This document shows, one piece after another, positions 8,080-17,097 of a DNA stretch of 64,000 bases. Each line of letters begins with the position of its first letter. Position 1 is the first letter of the stretch. Source of the stretch: Catenisphaera adipataccumulans (GTDB lineage: Bacteria; Bacillota_I; Bacilli_A; Erysipelotrichales; Erysipelotrichaceae); the NCBI RefSeq assembly GCF_014202755.1, contig NZ_JACHHK010000006.1:1-64000 (forward strand), given 5' to 3'. The notes beneath the pieces were generated by a model. The model did not search any database. It had not been told where the DNA came from and saw only the letters and a program-made list of their open reading frames with translations. The translations under genes and the position numbers were made by a program.

Positions 8080-8104
8080 GATTTTGTCAATAAGGAGGAG
8101 ACAT

Positions 8105-8776
8105 ATGGAACTCATTTTGGATACTGCCGATATTAAAGCAATCAAAGCATTGGATGAATTGTTAACGGTGACCGGTGTGACGACAAACCCAACGATCATC
8201 ACAAAATCAGGAAAAGATCCGGAAACGGTCATTCAGGAAATTGCCGACTATTTAAGTGAAGATCAGCTGTTCTTTATTCAAGTCGTAAAGACGGATTACG
8301 AAGGGATCATGGAAGAAGCTGAGCGCATCAGCAAGATTCGTCCGAAGAACATGTTGGTGAAGATCCCTGTTACACGTGAAGGTCTGAAAGCCATCAAAGA
8401 ATGTAAAAAACGCGGCATCCGCACGTTAGCTACTGCGATCTATTCCGCTGATGAAGCTTTCTTAGCAGCAATGAATGGTGCAGATTATCTGGCTCCATAT
8501 GTCAACCGTATGTGCAATTATGGAGACGGTGTTGCCGAGGTCAAAGATCTGATCGAAATGCTGCGCATCAACAATATGCCGACGAAAGTCGTTGCGGCAA
8601 GCTTTAAGAATACCAGTCAGGCACACGAACTGATCAAAGCCGGTATCCAGGCAGAGACTTTACCGCCGGATGTTGTATGGAACATGATCGATCACCCAGG
8701 CACAAAAATTGCTGTCGGGGAATTTACGATGAATTGGCAGAAGGCGTACGGACGTACGACTTTGTTTGAAAAATAA
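8105..8776 (+). CDS. Transaldolase / fructose-6-phosphate aldolase-like protein
   Basis: 223 residues, the short TalC/FSA subgroup of class I aldolases in sugar-phosphate metabolism. The N-terminal LDTADIKAIK and TGVTTNPTII motifs are family hallmarks. The Schiff-base lysine lies in the MLVKIPVTREGLKAI segment (near residue 85). Members either transfer dihydroxyacetone in the pentose phosphate pathway or cleave fructose-6-phosphate; the two cannot be separated by eye. ATG 8105 is chosen because AAGGAGGAG lies 7 nt upstream and the promoter -10 is at 8074. The gene is monocistronic, flanked by its own promoter and terminator. Confidence 0.9.
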   Translation: MELILDTADIKAIKALDELLTVTGVTTNPTIITKSGKDPETVIQEIADYLSEDQLFFIQVVKTDYEGIMEEAERISKIRPKNMLVKIPVTREGLKAIKECKKRGIRTLATAIYSADEAFLAAMNGADYLAPYVNRMCNYGDGVAEVKDLIEMLRINNMPTKVVAASFKNTSQAHELIKAGIQAETLPPDVVWNMIDHPGTKIAVGEFTMNWQKAYGRTTLFEK

Positions 8777-8784
8777 TCGGAGGG

Positions 8785-8811
8785 CTGAACGAAAAGTTCA
8801 GTTCTTTTTTT
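8785..8811 (+). terminator. Terminator of the transaldolase-like gene
   Basis: CTGAAC / GTTCAG around GAAAA, followed by TTCTTTTTTT. Confidence 0.8.
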
Positions 8812-8819
8812 ATAAAAAA

Positions 8820-8846
8820 TTAGCACTTAACTATTGACAGTGCTAA
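8820..8846. promoter_or_regulatory. CIRCE operator 1 (HrcA site) for clpB
   Basis: TTAGCACTT, nine bases, CAGTGCTAA: the exact 9-9-9 layout of the CIRCE element, differing from consensus only at the innermost base of each arm. It overlaps the -35 box (8834-8839), so bound HrcA repressor would block RNA polymerase. Confidence 0.92.
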
Positions 8847-8861
8847 ATGTTGTGCTATACT
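8834..8861 (+). promoter_or_regulatory. Sigma-A promoter of clpB
   Basis: A perfect TTGACA (8834-8839), a 16-nt spacer, and an extended -10 TGcTATACT (8853-8861). It is flanked by two CIRCE elements. Confidence 0.92.
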
Positions 8862-8862
8862 G

Positions 8863-8889
8863 TTAGCAGTTAGAGATGAAGAGTGCTAA
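8863..8889. promoter_or_regulatory. CIRCE operator 2 (HrcA site) for clpB
   Basis: TTAGCAGTT, nine bases, GAGTGCTAA. The right arm is perfect consensus and the left arm has two changes. It covers the predicted transcription start and 5' leader, directly before the AGGAGGTG ribosome site. Confidence 0.85.
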
Positions 8890-8903
8890 AGGAGGTGCTT
8901 TCT

Positions 8904-11468
8904 ATGAACTACGAACAAATGTCTGAAGGACTTCAAAGAGTATTGATGAATGCTGCGGAAAACGCAAAAACGAAGCAGCATCCGACGGTCGATACGATAG
9001 ATATGCTGGGGGCCATTTTCAAAGAAGAAACCTTGGATGGCCTGTTTGAGCGTGTGAATGTTGATAAGAACCGTGCCTTGGAAATTATTGCAGAAGAAGA
9101 AGGTCATATGGCCCGCAGTTCTTCGGCAAATCTGAATTTTTCCAGTGAAGTGCAGAGATCATTGGACAAAGCGGAACAATGGGCTCATGCGCATGATGAA
9201 ACTTACTTATCGGTTGCCAGTGTCTGGCTGGCATTGATGTTCAACCATTCCTATATCTCTAAACGGCTGGTGCGGGAATTCCATTTGAACGAGAAGGACT
9301 GCCAGCAGGCGGAACTGGACCGTCGTAACGGAAAAAAATATGATACGCCTAATTCCGAAGAGAATGTCGAAAGTTTGAAAAAATACGGCCGCGACCTGGT
9401 ACAGGATGTGCGGGACGGCAAGATCGATCCGATCATCGGACGAGATGATGAGATCCGCCGTGTCATGGAAATCTTGTCGCGGAAAACCAAGAACAATCCG
9501 GTGCTGATCGGCGAACCTGGTGTTGGTAAGACAGCGGTCGTTGAAGGCCTGGCTTGGCGGATCATGAAAGGCGATGTACCAGAATCGCTGCGTGACAAAC
9601 GCTTGATCGAATTGGATATGGGATCATTGATCGCCGGTGCAAAATACCGTGGTGAGTTCGAAGAGCGTCTGAAATCAATTTTGGATGAAGTCAAAAAAGC
9701 CAATGGTCAGATCATCTTGTTTATTGATGAGATCCATAACTTGGTCGGCGCAGGCAAGACAGAAGGCTCGATGGATGCAGCCAACTTATTGAAACCGATG
9801 TTGGCGCGCGGTGAGCTGCATTGTATCGGTGCGACGACATTTAAAGAATATCGCCAGTACATTGAAAAAGATGCGGCACTGGAACGTCGGTTCCAGCGTG
9901 TCATGGTCCAAGAACCAACCGTCAATGATACGATCAGTATTCTGCGTGGTTTAAAAGATCGTTTTGAAAGCTATCACGGTGTCCGTATCCTGGATGAAGC
10001 CTTGGTATCTGCTGCAACACTTTCGGATCGTTATATCACGGATCGTTTCCTTCCGGATAAAGCGATCGACTTGGTCGATGAAGCATGTGCAACGCTGAAA
10101 GTAGAAATGGAAAGCATGCCGCAGGAATTGGATGAATTGGAAAGAAAGATCCTGCAGCTGCAGATCGAACTGACTTCATTGAAAGATGAAGAAGATAAAA
10201 AAGCTGTCGAACGCCGTGAACAAATCGAGGAAGAGCTCGGCCGCCTGCAGTCGAAACGCGATGAAATGCATTCGCGCTGGGAAGACGAAAAAGCGGCTCT
10301 GGCGCATTCGCAGGAAGATAAACAAAAATTGGAAAAGGCACGTCTGGATCTGGAACAGGCTCAGAACGAAGCGCGTTATGAAGAAGCTGCCAAACTGCAG
10401 TACGGCGTGATCCCGGAATTGGAAGAACGGATCAAGAAAGCCGAAAGTCTGAAAAAAGACGATGCGCTGATCCAGGAAACAGTAGACGAAGAATTGATCG
10501 CGAAGATCGTTTCGAAATGGACCGGTGTTGAAGTGAGCCGTTTGGTTGAATCTGAACGGAACAAGCTGCTTCGCTTAAAAGACGAAATGAAGAAACGGGT
10601 CGTCGGTCAGGATGAAGCACTGGAACTGGTAACCGATGCGATCCTGCGCAGCAAGGCACAGATCCAGGATGAAAACCGTCCGATCGGTTCATTCATGTTC
10701 CTTGGTCCGACAGGTGTCGGTAAAACAGAAGTTGCCAAAACATTGGCAGAACAGCTGTTTGACGACGAACGTCATATCGTACGGATCGATATGTCGGAAT
10801 ATATGGAGAAACATAGTGTTTCCCGTCTGATCGGTGCCCCTCCGGGATATGTCGGCTATGATGAAGGCGGTCAGCTGACGGAAGCCGTACGCCGGAATCC
10901 GTACAGTATTGTATTGTTTGATGAGATCGAAAAAGCCCATCCGGATGTATTCAACGTCCTGCTGCAAGTTCTGGATGATGGCCGCATCACCGATTCGAAA
11001 GGTGTGACCGTTGACTTTAAGAACACGATCATCATCATGACCAGTAATCTGGGCAGCCAGTATGCCTTTGAAAATATCACGGATCAGGAGCGGCATGATA
11101 AATATCTGGAAGAAGTAAAACGTCACTTTAAACCTGAGTTTATCAACCGTATCGATGAAATCGTGGTCTTCCACGCTTTGGATGAAAAATCATTCGTTGC
11201 GATCGCGCATAAGTTCATCAACCAGCTGTCCAAACGAATGGCTGAGCGGGATATTACTCTGAATGTTTCCGATGCGGTCTATACGCAGATTGCGAAGATG
11301 GGCGTGGATCCGGTCTTCGGTGCCCGTCCGATGAAGCGTTATATCCAGCGGCAGATCGAAACTGAGATCGCGAAGAAGATCATTGAAGAAGGCGTCGTCA
11401 AAGATGCTCAAATCAATATCGACTTTGTCAACGGAGAATATACCTTCACGGTCATTCAGGAAAAATAA
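8904..11468 (+). CDS. clpB: ClpB disaggregase (AAA+ chaperone)
   Basis: 854 residues, the normal ClpB length. It works with DnaK to extract and refold aggregated proteins in the cytoplasm. The order is an N-terminal Clp-N domain (1-145), AAA-1 with Walker A GEPGVGKT near residue 200, the long ClpB-specific coiled-coil M-domain (about 400-525), and AAA-2 with Walker A GPTGVGKT near residue 600 and a C-terminal small domain. The M-domain distinguishes it from ClpC/ClpA. ATG 8904 follows AGGAGGTG; an upstream in-frame GTG at 8883 lies inside the second CIRCE and is rejected. Two CIRCE elements imply HrcA control of heat shock; hrcA itself is not in the window. Confidence 0.97.
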   Translation: MNYEQMSEGLQRVLMNAAENAKTKQHPTVDTIDMLGAIFKEETLDGLFERVNVDKNRALEIIAEEEGHMARSSSANLNFSSEVQRSLDKAEQWAHAHDETYLSVASVWLALMFNHSYISKRLVREFHLNEKDCQQAELDRRNGKKYDTPNSEENVESLKKYGRDLVQDVRDGKIDPIIGRDDEIRRVMEILSRKTKNNPVLIGEPGVGKTAVVEGLAWRIMKGDVPESLRDKRLIELDMGSLIAGAKYRGEFEERLKSILDEVKKANGQIILFIDEIHNLVGAGKTEGSMDAANLLKPMLARGELHCIGATTFKEYRQYIEKDAALERRFQRVMVQEPTVNDTISILRGLKDRFESYHGVRILDEALVSAATLSDRYITDRFLPDKAIDLVDEACATLKVEMESMPQELDELERKILQLQIELTSLKDEEDKKAVERREQIEEELGRLQSKRDEMHSRWEDEKAALAHSQEDKQKLEKARLDLEQAQNEARYEEAAKLQYGVIPELEERIKKAESLKKDDALIQETVDEELIAKIVSKWTGVEVSRLVESERNKLLRLKDEMKKRVVGQDEALELVTDAILRSKAQIQDENRPIGSFMFLGPTGVGKTEVAKTLAEQLFDDERHIVRIDMSEYMEKHSVSRLIGAPPGYVGYDEGGQLTEAVRRNPYSIVLFDEIEKAHPDVFNVLLQVLDDGRITDSKGVTVDFKNTIIIMTSNLGSQYAFENITDQERHDKYLEEVKRHFKPEFINRIDEIVVFHALDEKSFVAIAHKFINQLSKRMAERDITLNVSDAVYTQIAKMGVDPVFGARPMKRYIQRQIETEIAKKIIEEGVVKDAQINIDFVNGEYTFTVIQEK

Positions 11469-11471
11469 GAG

Positions 11472-11500
11472 AATGCGAGGAAAAAATCCTCGCATTTTTG
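11472..11500 (+). terminator. Terminator of clpB
   Basis: ATGCGAGGA / TCCTCGCAT with an A-rich loop and a T tail. A TATAAT (11501-11506) directly after it may serve the sirtuin gene. Confidence 0.85.
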
Positions 11501-11526
11501 TATAATAAAAACAAGAGGTGATGAAC

Positions 11527-12264
11527 ATGTCCACTTTATCAGATTGGATCCAAGAATCGGATAATATTGTATTTTTCGGCGGTGCCGGTGTATCCACGGA
11601 AAGCAACATTCCAGATTTCCGCAGCGATAACGGCATATACAAAAAGAAATACCGTTATCCGGCCGAATACATGATCAGCTATAGTTTTTTCCGTTCCAAC
11701 CCGGAAGAATTCTATGAATTTTACTTTAATCAAATGGTTTATCCTGATGCAAAACCGAATGCGGCACATTACGCGCTGGCAAAATTAGAGCGTGCCGGCA
11801 AACTGAAAGCTGTCGTTACGCAGAATATTGACGGTCTGCATCAGAAAGCCGGCAGCCAGACGGTCTATGAACTGCATGGCTCGATCCTGCGCAATACGTG
11901 CATGGACTGTCGGAAGCAGTTCAATTTAGAAGAAACAATGGCACTGCGGGACGACAAGGGCATTCCGCGTTGTGATGCCTGCGGCGGGATCATCAAGCCG
12001 GATGTTGTTTTATATGAAGAAAGTCTGGATGAGAATACCATTTATCATGCGGTGGAAGCCATTGCGCAGGCGGATCTGCTGATCATCGGCGGTACCAGTC
12101 TGGTGGTCTATCCGGCTGCAGGCTTTATTCAATATTTTAACGGCCGGCATATGGTCTTGATCAACCGGGATGAAACTTCGATGGATCATAAAGCCGATCT
12201 GGTCATTCATGATTCCATCGGTCAGGTGCTGAGCGAAGCGACTGCATTTCTGGATGAAAAATAA
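11527..12264 (+). CDS. NAD-dependent protein deacylase (sirtuin, CobB-like)
   Basis: 245 residues, a single catalytic sirtuin domain. It removes acyl groups from lysines using NAD+. The NAD motif GAGVSTESNIPDFRS is near residue 18, the catalytic TQNIDGLHQKAGS lies mid-protein, and the catalytic-His ELHGS follows. The structural zinc is held by CMDC and CDAC pairs. ATG 11527 has AGAGGTG 6 nt upstream and is preferred over GTG 11518, which overlaps that site. The gene lies between two terminators, so it is probably its own unit. Confidence 0.93.
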   Translation: MSTLSDWIQESDNIVFFGGAGVSTESNIPDFRSDNGIYKKKYRYPAEYMISYSFFRSNPEEFYEFYFNQMVYPDAKPNAAHYALAKLERAGKLKAVVTQNIDGLHQKAGSQTVYELHGSILRNTCMDCRKQFNLEETMALRDDKGIPRCDACGGIIKPDVVLYEESLDENTIYHAVEAIAQADLLIIGGTSLVVYPAAGFIQYFNGRHMVLINRDETSMDHKADLVIHDSIGQVLSEATAFLDEK

Positions 12265-12270
12265 TTGGAG

Positions 12271-12300
12271 AAACGATACCTTTGTGGTATCGTTTTTTTG
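12271..12300 (+). terminator. Terminator of the sirtuin gene
   Basis: AAACGATACC / GGTATCGTTT followed by T residues. The next gene starts 13 nt later, so partial readthrough may feed the transporter genes. Confidence 0.8.
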
Positions 12301-12312
12301 AAGGGAATCAGT

Positions 12313-12867
12313 ATGGAAAAAGAAGAGCATGTATACAGAACTTTATTTCTGTCTACGTTATATTTATCGGCTTTTACATTCGGCGGCGGCTATGTGATCG
12401 TTTCGCTGCTGCAGAAAAAATTTGTCGATCAGCTTCACTGGATCGATCAGGAAGAAATGCTGGATCTAGTGGCGATCGCGCAGTCTTCCCCTGGGGCCAT
12501 TGCGATCAATGGCTCTATCGTCATCGGGTATAAACTCGGCGGATGGAAGGGCGTGGCGGCCGCGGTTGCGGGAGCTGTCATACCGCCGTTTTTGATCATG
12601 GCGGTCATTTCGTTTTTCTATCAAGCATTTATTTCAAACTATTACATCAAAACATTACTGGCTGGTATGGCGGCCGGCATGTCTGCGGTCATCATTTCAG
12701 CAGTCTATGACATGGCATCCGGCATCGTACGCGGTCATGATACGGTCCAGATCGTTGTGATGATGCTTGCTTTTATCGCCAATTTCTGTTTCGGCATTTC
12801 CGTGATTTGGTGCATATTGGCCGCCGGAGCGGTCGGTTTTCTGCAAAGCAGGAGGGAATCGGTATGA
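12313..12867 (+). CDS. Chromate-transporter-family protein, first half
   Basis: 184 residues, one CHR domain with about six hydrophobic segments. It starts with the family-typical S/A-F-T-F-G-G-G-Y-V and contains the A-I-A-Q-S-S-P-G-A-I-A-I-N motif near residue 57. Short CHR proteins come in adjacent pairs that together equal one long ChrA; the partner follows with a 4-base overlap. The substrate may be chromate or another oxyanion such as sulfate. ATG 12313 is placed by GAAGGGA upstream; a longer in-frame start would lie within the preceding terminator. Confidence 0.88.
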   Translation: MEKEEHVYRTLFLSTLYLSAFTFGGGYVIVSLLQKKFVDQLHWIDQEEMLDLVAIAQSSPGAIAINGSIVIGYKLGGWKGVAAAVAGAVIPPFLIMAVISFFYQAFISNYYIKTLLAGMAAGMSAVIISAVYDMASGIVRGHDTVQIVVMMLAFIANFCFGISVIWCILAAGAVGFLQSRRESV

Positions 12868-13406
12868 GCACACTATGGGAACTCTTTCTTTCGTTTCTGC
12901 ATGTCGGCGCATTATCTTTCGGCGGCGGGTATGCAGCGATGCCGCTGATCCAGGAACAAGTTGTGCTGAAGCATCATTGGATGAGCATGTCGGATTTTTC
13001 GAATCTGGTCACGCTGTCGCAGATGACGCCGGGACCGATCATCACAAATGCGGCGACGTTTGTCGGCCAACGGGTCGCCGGCCTCCCAGGCGCGGTTGCT
13101 GCAACCGTGGGCAGTATTTTTGTGCCGTTGATTTTTGTGAGCATCTTAGCCTATCTTTATAAGAAATACCGGCGGATGCAGACACTGCAGGGCATTCTCA
13201 AAGGGATCCGTCCGGCGGTTGCGGCGATGATCCTTTCCGCCGGTTTACTGATCCTCATTCCGGCAGTTTGGCCGCGGGGACGGTTCAATGCAGCGATGTT
13301 TGTATTGTTTATTTTATCGTTTGCGGCGCTGCGGAAATGGAAGTGGGACCCGATCCTGGTCATGTTATTAAGTGGTTCTGCTTACTTAGCGGTTTGTCTT
13401 TTATAG
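12864..13406 (+). CDS. Chromate-transporter-family protein, second half
   Basis: 180 residues, the second CHR half-transporter. It has the paralogous motifs A-L-S-F-G-G-G-Y-A-A-M-P-L-I and T-L-S-Q-M-T-P-G-P-I. The ATG overlaps the TGA of the first half (ATGA), and AGGAGG lies 8 nt upstream, so translation is coupled and a 1:1 heterodimer is likely. The two halves are expected to insert with opposite topology. No chromate regulator (ChrB) is present. Confidence 0.88.
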   Translation: MSTLWELFLSFLHVGALSFGGGYAAMPLIQEQVVLKHHWMSMSDFSNLVTLSQMTPGPIITNAATFVGQRVAGLPGAVAATVGSIFVPLIFVSILAYLYKKYRRMQTLQGILKGIRPAVAAMILSAGLLILIPAVWPRGRFNAAMFVLFILSFAALRKWKWDPILVMLLSGSAYLAVCLL

Positions 13407-13431
13407 CCTGTAAGAAAGCTGAAATGTTGAA

Positions 13432-13460
13432 TTGACAAGATATTTAAATTGTTCTATATT
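13432..13460 (+). promoter_or_regulatory. Strong sigma-A promoter of the antiporter gene
   Basis: A perfect TTGACA (13432-13437), a 17-nt spacer, and TATATT (13455-13460). The -35 box covers the upstream in-frame TTG, which rules that codon out as the start. Confidence 0.88.
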
Positions 13461-13491
13461 ATTTTTGGTTTTTTGGGATGGAGATGAAAAT

Positions 13492-14676
13492 ATGGACAGC
13501 TACTTATTCCTAAGAGATCTAGCTATCTTGGTTTTTGCGGCTAAATTTCTGAGTGTCACCTTACGTCATTATGGTGCTCCCGCTGTTGTCGGACAGATCC
13601 TGGCCGGTTTGATCGTCGGACCGTGTCTGTTTGGGTGGGTCCATGAATCGCTGTTTATCGATCAGATGGCTGAAATCGGCGTCATCATGTTAATGTTTGA
13701 AGCAGGATTGGGAACCGATATGAAGAAACTGCGGAAAACCGGTGCCAAAGCAACGGCTATTGCCTGTTCCGGTGTATTTGTGCCGATGGTCCTGGGATGC
13801 ATTTTATATATGGCATTTTATGGCTGGGGCCCGGTCGGCAGTGATACTTTTATCAAGGGATTGTTTATCGGTACCATCATGGCAGCCACTTCCGTCAGCA
13901 TCACGGTGGCAGCGCTGCAGGAACTAGGACGGCTGAACGGCCTGATCGGAACAACCATTACCAGTGCGGCGATCATTGACGATGTGATCGGCATCATTGT
14001 GCTGACCTTTGTGATCGGATTGAAGTCTTCTTCTGCCAATACTGGTACGATCGTGATCAAATCCCTGCTGTTTTTTGCGTTCGCGCTGATCTCAGGCATC
14101 ATTGTCTACAATATTTTCAAATGGCTGGATTCTCGGTACGAGCACACCCGCCGGATCCCGATCATCGGTTTGTGCTATGCGTTATTGATGGCCTATATTG
14201 CCGAAACATATTTTGGTTTGGCGGATATTACGGGGGCCTACGTTGCCGGCATCGTGCTGTGCAACTTATTTGACGCTTCGTATATTCAGCGTCGTGTAGA
14301 TATTGCTTCGTATATGATCTTCTCGCCGGTCTTCTTTGCGGGCATCGGATTGAAGACATCCTTCAGCTCGATGAATGCAACACTGCTGATCTTCAGTATC
14401 TGCTTCGTGATCGTTGCATGCCTCGGCAAGGTCATCGGCTGCGGCTTGTGTGCAAAGCTTTGTAAATTTAACAATCATGAATCGTTGATCATCGGCGTCG
14501 GCATGATGACGCGCGGCGAGGTTGCGCTGATCACGGCTCAGAAAGGACTTTCGGTCAATTTATTGACATCGGATTTCTTTACACCGGTCATCCTGATGAT
14601 CTTATTCAGTTCGATCGTGGTGCCGATCCTGCTGAAACGGCTGTACGCACAGTCACATAAATTAAGCGCTGATTAA
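13492..14676 (+). CDS. Cation:proton antiporter (CPA2-type, KefB/NapA-like)
   Basis: 394 residues, about 12 membrane helices and no C-terminal TrkA-N domain. Near the N-terminus is G-Q-I-L-A-G-L-I-V-G-P. Mid-protein is the double-acid motif A-A-I-I-D-D-V-I-G-I-I, the ion-binding DD of CPA2 transporters; these usually exchange Na+ or K+ for protons. Helix 12 carries M-M-T-R-G-E-V-A-L-I. With sodium-pumping oxaloacetate decarboxylase encoded nearby, a role in converting the sodium gradient to pH control is plausible but not shown. ATG 13492 follows GGGATGGAG. The gene is monocistronic. Confidence 0.9.
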   Translation: MDSYLFLRDLAILVFAAKFLSVTLRHYGAPAVVGQILAGLIVGPCLFGWVHESLFIDQMAEIGVIMLMFEAGLGTDMKKLRKTGAKATAIACSGVFVPMVLGCILYMAFYGWGPVGSDTFIKGLFIGTIMAATSVSITVAALQELGRLNGLIGTTITSAAIIDDVIGIIVLTFVIGLKSSSANTGTIVIKSLLFFAFALISGIIVYNIFKWLDSRYEHTRRIPIIGLCYALLMAYIAETYFGLADITGAYVAGIVLCNLFDASYIQRRVDIASYMIFSPVFFAGIGLKTSFSSMNATLLIFSICFVIVACLGKVIGCGLCAKLCKFNNHESLIIGVGMMTRGEVALITAQKGLSVNLLTSDFFTPVILMILFSSIVVPILLKRLYAQSHKLSAD

Positions 14677-14695
14677 GGACTGCGGTCCTTTTTTT
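14675..14695 (+). terminator. Terminator of the antiporter gene
   Basis: AAGGAC / GTCCTT around TGCG, then T residues. The stem is short and the T tract directly abuts the tRNA-Ser promoter. Confidence 0.75.
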
Positions 14696-14696
14696 A

Positions 14697-14725
14697 TTGA
14701 CATCGCGAAAAATAATTTGTATTAT
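14697..14725 (+). promoter_or_regulatory. Promoter of tRNA-Ser
   Basis: TTGACA (14697-14702), a 17-nt spacer, TATTAT (14720-14725). The tRNA starts 12 nt later. Confidence 0.88.
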
Positions 14726-14736
14726 TAAAAGGCACT

Positions 14737-14826
14737 GGAGAGTTGTCCGAGTGGTTTAAGGTGCAGTCTTGGAAAGGCTGTGTACTCGAAAGGGTACCAA
14801 GAGTTCGAATCTCTTACTCTCCGCCA
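14737..14826 (+). tRNA. tRNA-Ser (anticodon GGA)
   Basis: A class II tRNA. The acceptor GGAGAGT (14737-14743) pairs with ACTCTCC (14816-14822), then discriminator G and an encoded CCA. The anticodon loop TTGGAAA gives GGA, reading UCC and UCU. The long variable arm GTACTCGAAAGGGTACC forms a hairpin. Confidence 0.95.
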
Positions 14827-14835
14827 TTGAAAATA

Positions 14836-14860
14836 AAGCCCTTAAGTAAGGGCTTTTTTG
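14836..14860 (+). terminator. Terminator of tRNA-Ser
   Basis: AAGCCCTTA / TAAGGGCTT with a two-base loop and a T tail. Confidence 0.85.
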
Positions 14861-14910
14861 ATTGAAATTTACGTTCAGGTCTTATTTACATCTTATTAAA
14901 GGAGAAAACG

Positions 14911-15597
14911 ATGAAATACAAAGTCATTTTTTTTGATTTTGACGACACCTTAGGCGACCGTCAGACTTACAGCTATCAGACATTCGCAGAACTGATCGAT
15001 ACATATTGTCCGATCGATGACCTCATTCAGCGGGAAGCCGTCCTGCAGGACTGCATGCTTTGGGATATGCGCGGCAACTATAATAAGCAGTTTATCGTGG
15101 AGAATCTGAAGAAACGATACGGCATCGAACTGCCGATCAAAAACTTTCTGATCTGGTGGTCCGACCGCCAAAGCAAGCTGGCATTACCGAAAGAAAATGT
15201 TTATCATGTGCTGGAAGAACTGCGCCAGGAAGGCTATCGGCTTTGCATCCTGACCAATGGGTATGAAAAATATCAGAAGCGCAAAACAAAGAACATTCAT
15301 GTCGATACTTTGGTTGATAAAGTCATCACCAGCCAAATGGTCGGTGTGAAAAAACCGGATCCAAGGATCTTTCAGGAGGCCCTAAGTCAAATGAAGGCCC
15401 GAGCCAGTGAGGCCGTCTATGTCGGAGATACCTTTTCCAATGATATTTACGGTGCTTACCGCACAGGGATCCAGCCGATCTGGATCCGCAGTCTCAGCTG
15501 GCCGGGAACGGCCCCGGTGCCGCGTATTGAAGATTTATCGGAACTGCCGGCTGTCATCCACGGTTTGGAGCAGGGAACGATCAAAAAGAACGTATGA
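14911..15597 (+). CDS. HAD-superfamily hydrolase (YjjG-like)
   Basis: 228 residues. The N-terminal D9-F-D11-D-T nucleophile motif follows a hydrophobic strand. A helical C1 cap spans about residues 18-95, then the ILTNG motif II, the V-K-K-P-D lysine motif III and the Y-V-G-D-T-x-x-N-D motif IV. This order fits phosphatases of the YjjG/PgmB type acting on nucleoside or sugar phosphates; the substrate cannot be named. The ATG follows AAAGGAGAAAACG. The gene is single, closed by the bidirectional terminator shared with rho. Confidence 0.9.
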   Translation: MKYKVIFFDFDDTLGDRQTYSYQTFAELIDTYCPIDDLIQREAVLQDCMLWDMRGNYNKQFIVENLKKRYGIELPIKNFLIWWSDRQSKLALPKENVYHVLEELRQEGYRLCILTNGYEKYQKRKTKNIHVDTLVDKVITSQMVGVKKPDPRIFQEALSQMKARASEAVYVGDTFSNDIYGAYRTGIQPIWIRSLSWPGTAPVPRIEDLSELPAVIHGLEQGTIKKNV

Positions 15598-15627
15598 AAA
15601 AACTGTGCATGAGCACAGTTTTTTTAT
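15597..15627. terminator. Bidirectional terminator between HAD gene and rho
   Basis: AACTGTGC / GCACAGTT around ATGA, with A residues to the left and T residues to the right. It serves both converging genes. Confidence 0.88.
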
Positions 15628-16916
15628 GCTTTTCGGTGCTGCAGCAGATACTGCAGCAGATCGGCATTGGATTTCGTACGGGCAAACAAGGAAAGGGCCC
15701 ACTCCGTAGCTTCATCATTGCGCATGGAACTCATGGAACGCCGCAGGATGCGGACACCTTCCATCTCAATTGGACTGAGCAGCAAGTCATCGCGGCGGGT
15801 GCCGGATTTCATGAAATCAATGGCCGGGAACATGCGCCGTTCCTGCAGTTTTCGATTGAGCACAAGTTCCATGTTTCCTGTTCCTTTGAATTCCTCAAAG
15901 ATCACCTCATCCATTTTGCTTCCGGTTTCGATCAAAGCAGTCGCTAAGATCGTCAAACTGCCTTTTTCACGCGTATTGCGTGCGGCGCCGAAAAAGCGCT
16001 TCGGCATATAAAGGGAAGCCGGATCGAGCCCGCCGGATAACGTACGGCCGCTCGGTGCCACCGTTAAATTATAAGCTCGGGCCAGACGGGTGATGCTGTC
16101 GAGCAGGATGATCGTATCATTGCCGGCTTCGGTCAGACGCTTGGCACGTTCGATGACCATTTCACTGACACGTTTATGATGCTCCGGAAGTTCATCAAAG
16201 GTCGAGTAGATCACTTCGACATTTTCACCGGCAACACTTTCTTTGATATCGGTCACTTCTTCCGGCCGTTCATCGATCAGCAGGATAATGATGTGCATTT
16301 CGGGATGATTCTTTTGTACCGAAATGGCAATGTCTTTCAGTAAAGTGGTTTTACCGGCCTTCGGCGGGGAGACGATCATCCCACGCTGGCCTTTGCCTAC
16401 GGGAGCGAGAAAATCAACCGCACGCATGGACAAGTTATCTGTCTGCCGTTCTAACTGTATGCGATGATCCGGAAAAATTGGGGTCAGATCTTCAAAATTC
16501 TGCCGTTTTTTATTTTCTTCCGGTGAGATACCGTTGACAGAAGAGATATAAAGCAAGGCCTGAAATTTTTCTGTCGCTTTTTTTGGCCGTTTGTCCCCGC
16601 ACAACATATCGCCGGTCTTCAGTCGGAAGCGATGGATCTGCGAGGGAGAGACATAGACATCATTTTCTCCGGGCAGGTAGTTTTCACAGCGAATGAAACC
16701 GAAGCCATCCGGCATGACTTCCAGGATGCCTTCAGCTTTTTCGTGATGTTCTTGTTTCGGTTTCTTTTCTGGTTTTGGTTTTTGGGCGAGATCGAAGTTG
16801 ACCAGCTGTTCGATCAAGTCGTTTTTCTTTATTCTTGAGATCCCTTTGATTTGTTTTTCTTTTGCGATCTTGCGCAGTTCAGCCAAAGAAAGGGATGTAT
16901 ATTCATCTTTTGTCAT
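15624..16916 (-). CDS. rho: Transcription termination factor Rho
   Basis: 430 residues, the RNA-dependent hexameric ATPase that ends transcription. The N-terminal Rho-N helix bundle (about 1-45) includes the LAELRKIAKE-type motif. The cold-shock-like RNA-binding domain follows (about 55-125, with GFGFIR-like EVMPDGFGFIRC). The ATPase core has Walker A PPKAGKTTLL near residue 187 and the family motifs LLIDERPEEVT, LLDSITRLARAYN and SGGLDP. No long insertion is present, so it is a compact Firmicute Rho. The start is an ATG after GAGGAGC. Its promoter is at 16941-16969. Confidence 0.97.
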   Translation of the reverse strand: MTKDEYTSLSLAELRKIAKEKQIKGISRIKKNDLIEQLVNFDLAQKPKPEKKPKQEHHEKAEGILEVMPDGFGFIRCENYLPGENDVYVSPSQIHRFRLKTGDMLCGDKRPKKATEKFQALLYISSVNGISPEENKKRQNFEDLTPIFPDHRIQLERQTDNLSMRAVDFLAPVGKGQRGMIVSPPKAGKTTLLKDIAISVQKNHPEMHIIILLIDERPEEVTDIKESVAGENVEVIYSTFDELPEHHKRVSEMVIERAKRLTEAGNDTIILLDSITRLARAYNLTVAPSGRTLSGGLDPASLYMPKRFFGAARNTREKGSLTILATALIETGSKMDEVIFEEFKGTGNMELVLNRKLQERRMFPAIDFMKSGTRRDDLLLSPIEMEGVRILRRSMSSMRNDEATEWALSLFARTKSNADLLQYLLQHRKA

Positions 16917-16940
16917 GGTTCATGCTCCTCATTCAGAACG

Positions 16941-16969
16941 ATTTTATCATATTTATCCCATTTGTCGAA
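16941..16969 (-). promoter_or_regulatory. Promoter of rho
   Basis: On the minus strand: TTCGAC, a 17-nt spacer, and TAAAAT preceded by TGA (extended -10). The transcription start would fall about 15-20 nt before the ATG. Confidence 0.65.
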
Positions 16970-17029
16970 AAATACGAACGAATTTGTTTTCAATTATGTA
17001 AAAAAATGGGAAATTTTCGTAAAAATCAC

Positions 17030-17058
17030 TTCACAAAAATTAAATATCCGTTTATAGT
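17030..17058 (+). promoter_or_regulatory. Promoter of the oxaloacetate decarboxylase operon
   Basis: TTCACA (17030-17035), a 17-nt spacer, TATAGT (17053-17058), about 40 nt before the oadA ATG. Confidence 0.7.
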
Positions 17059-17097
17059 AAGTGTAAATGTTTTTTTAGATTCAGAGGTGGAAGGATT

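Noticed and set aside
8048-8104. A longer N-terminus for the transaldolase-like protein
   Set aside because: The promoter -35 and -10 boxes lie in this segment, and the ribosome site fits only ATG 8105.
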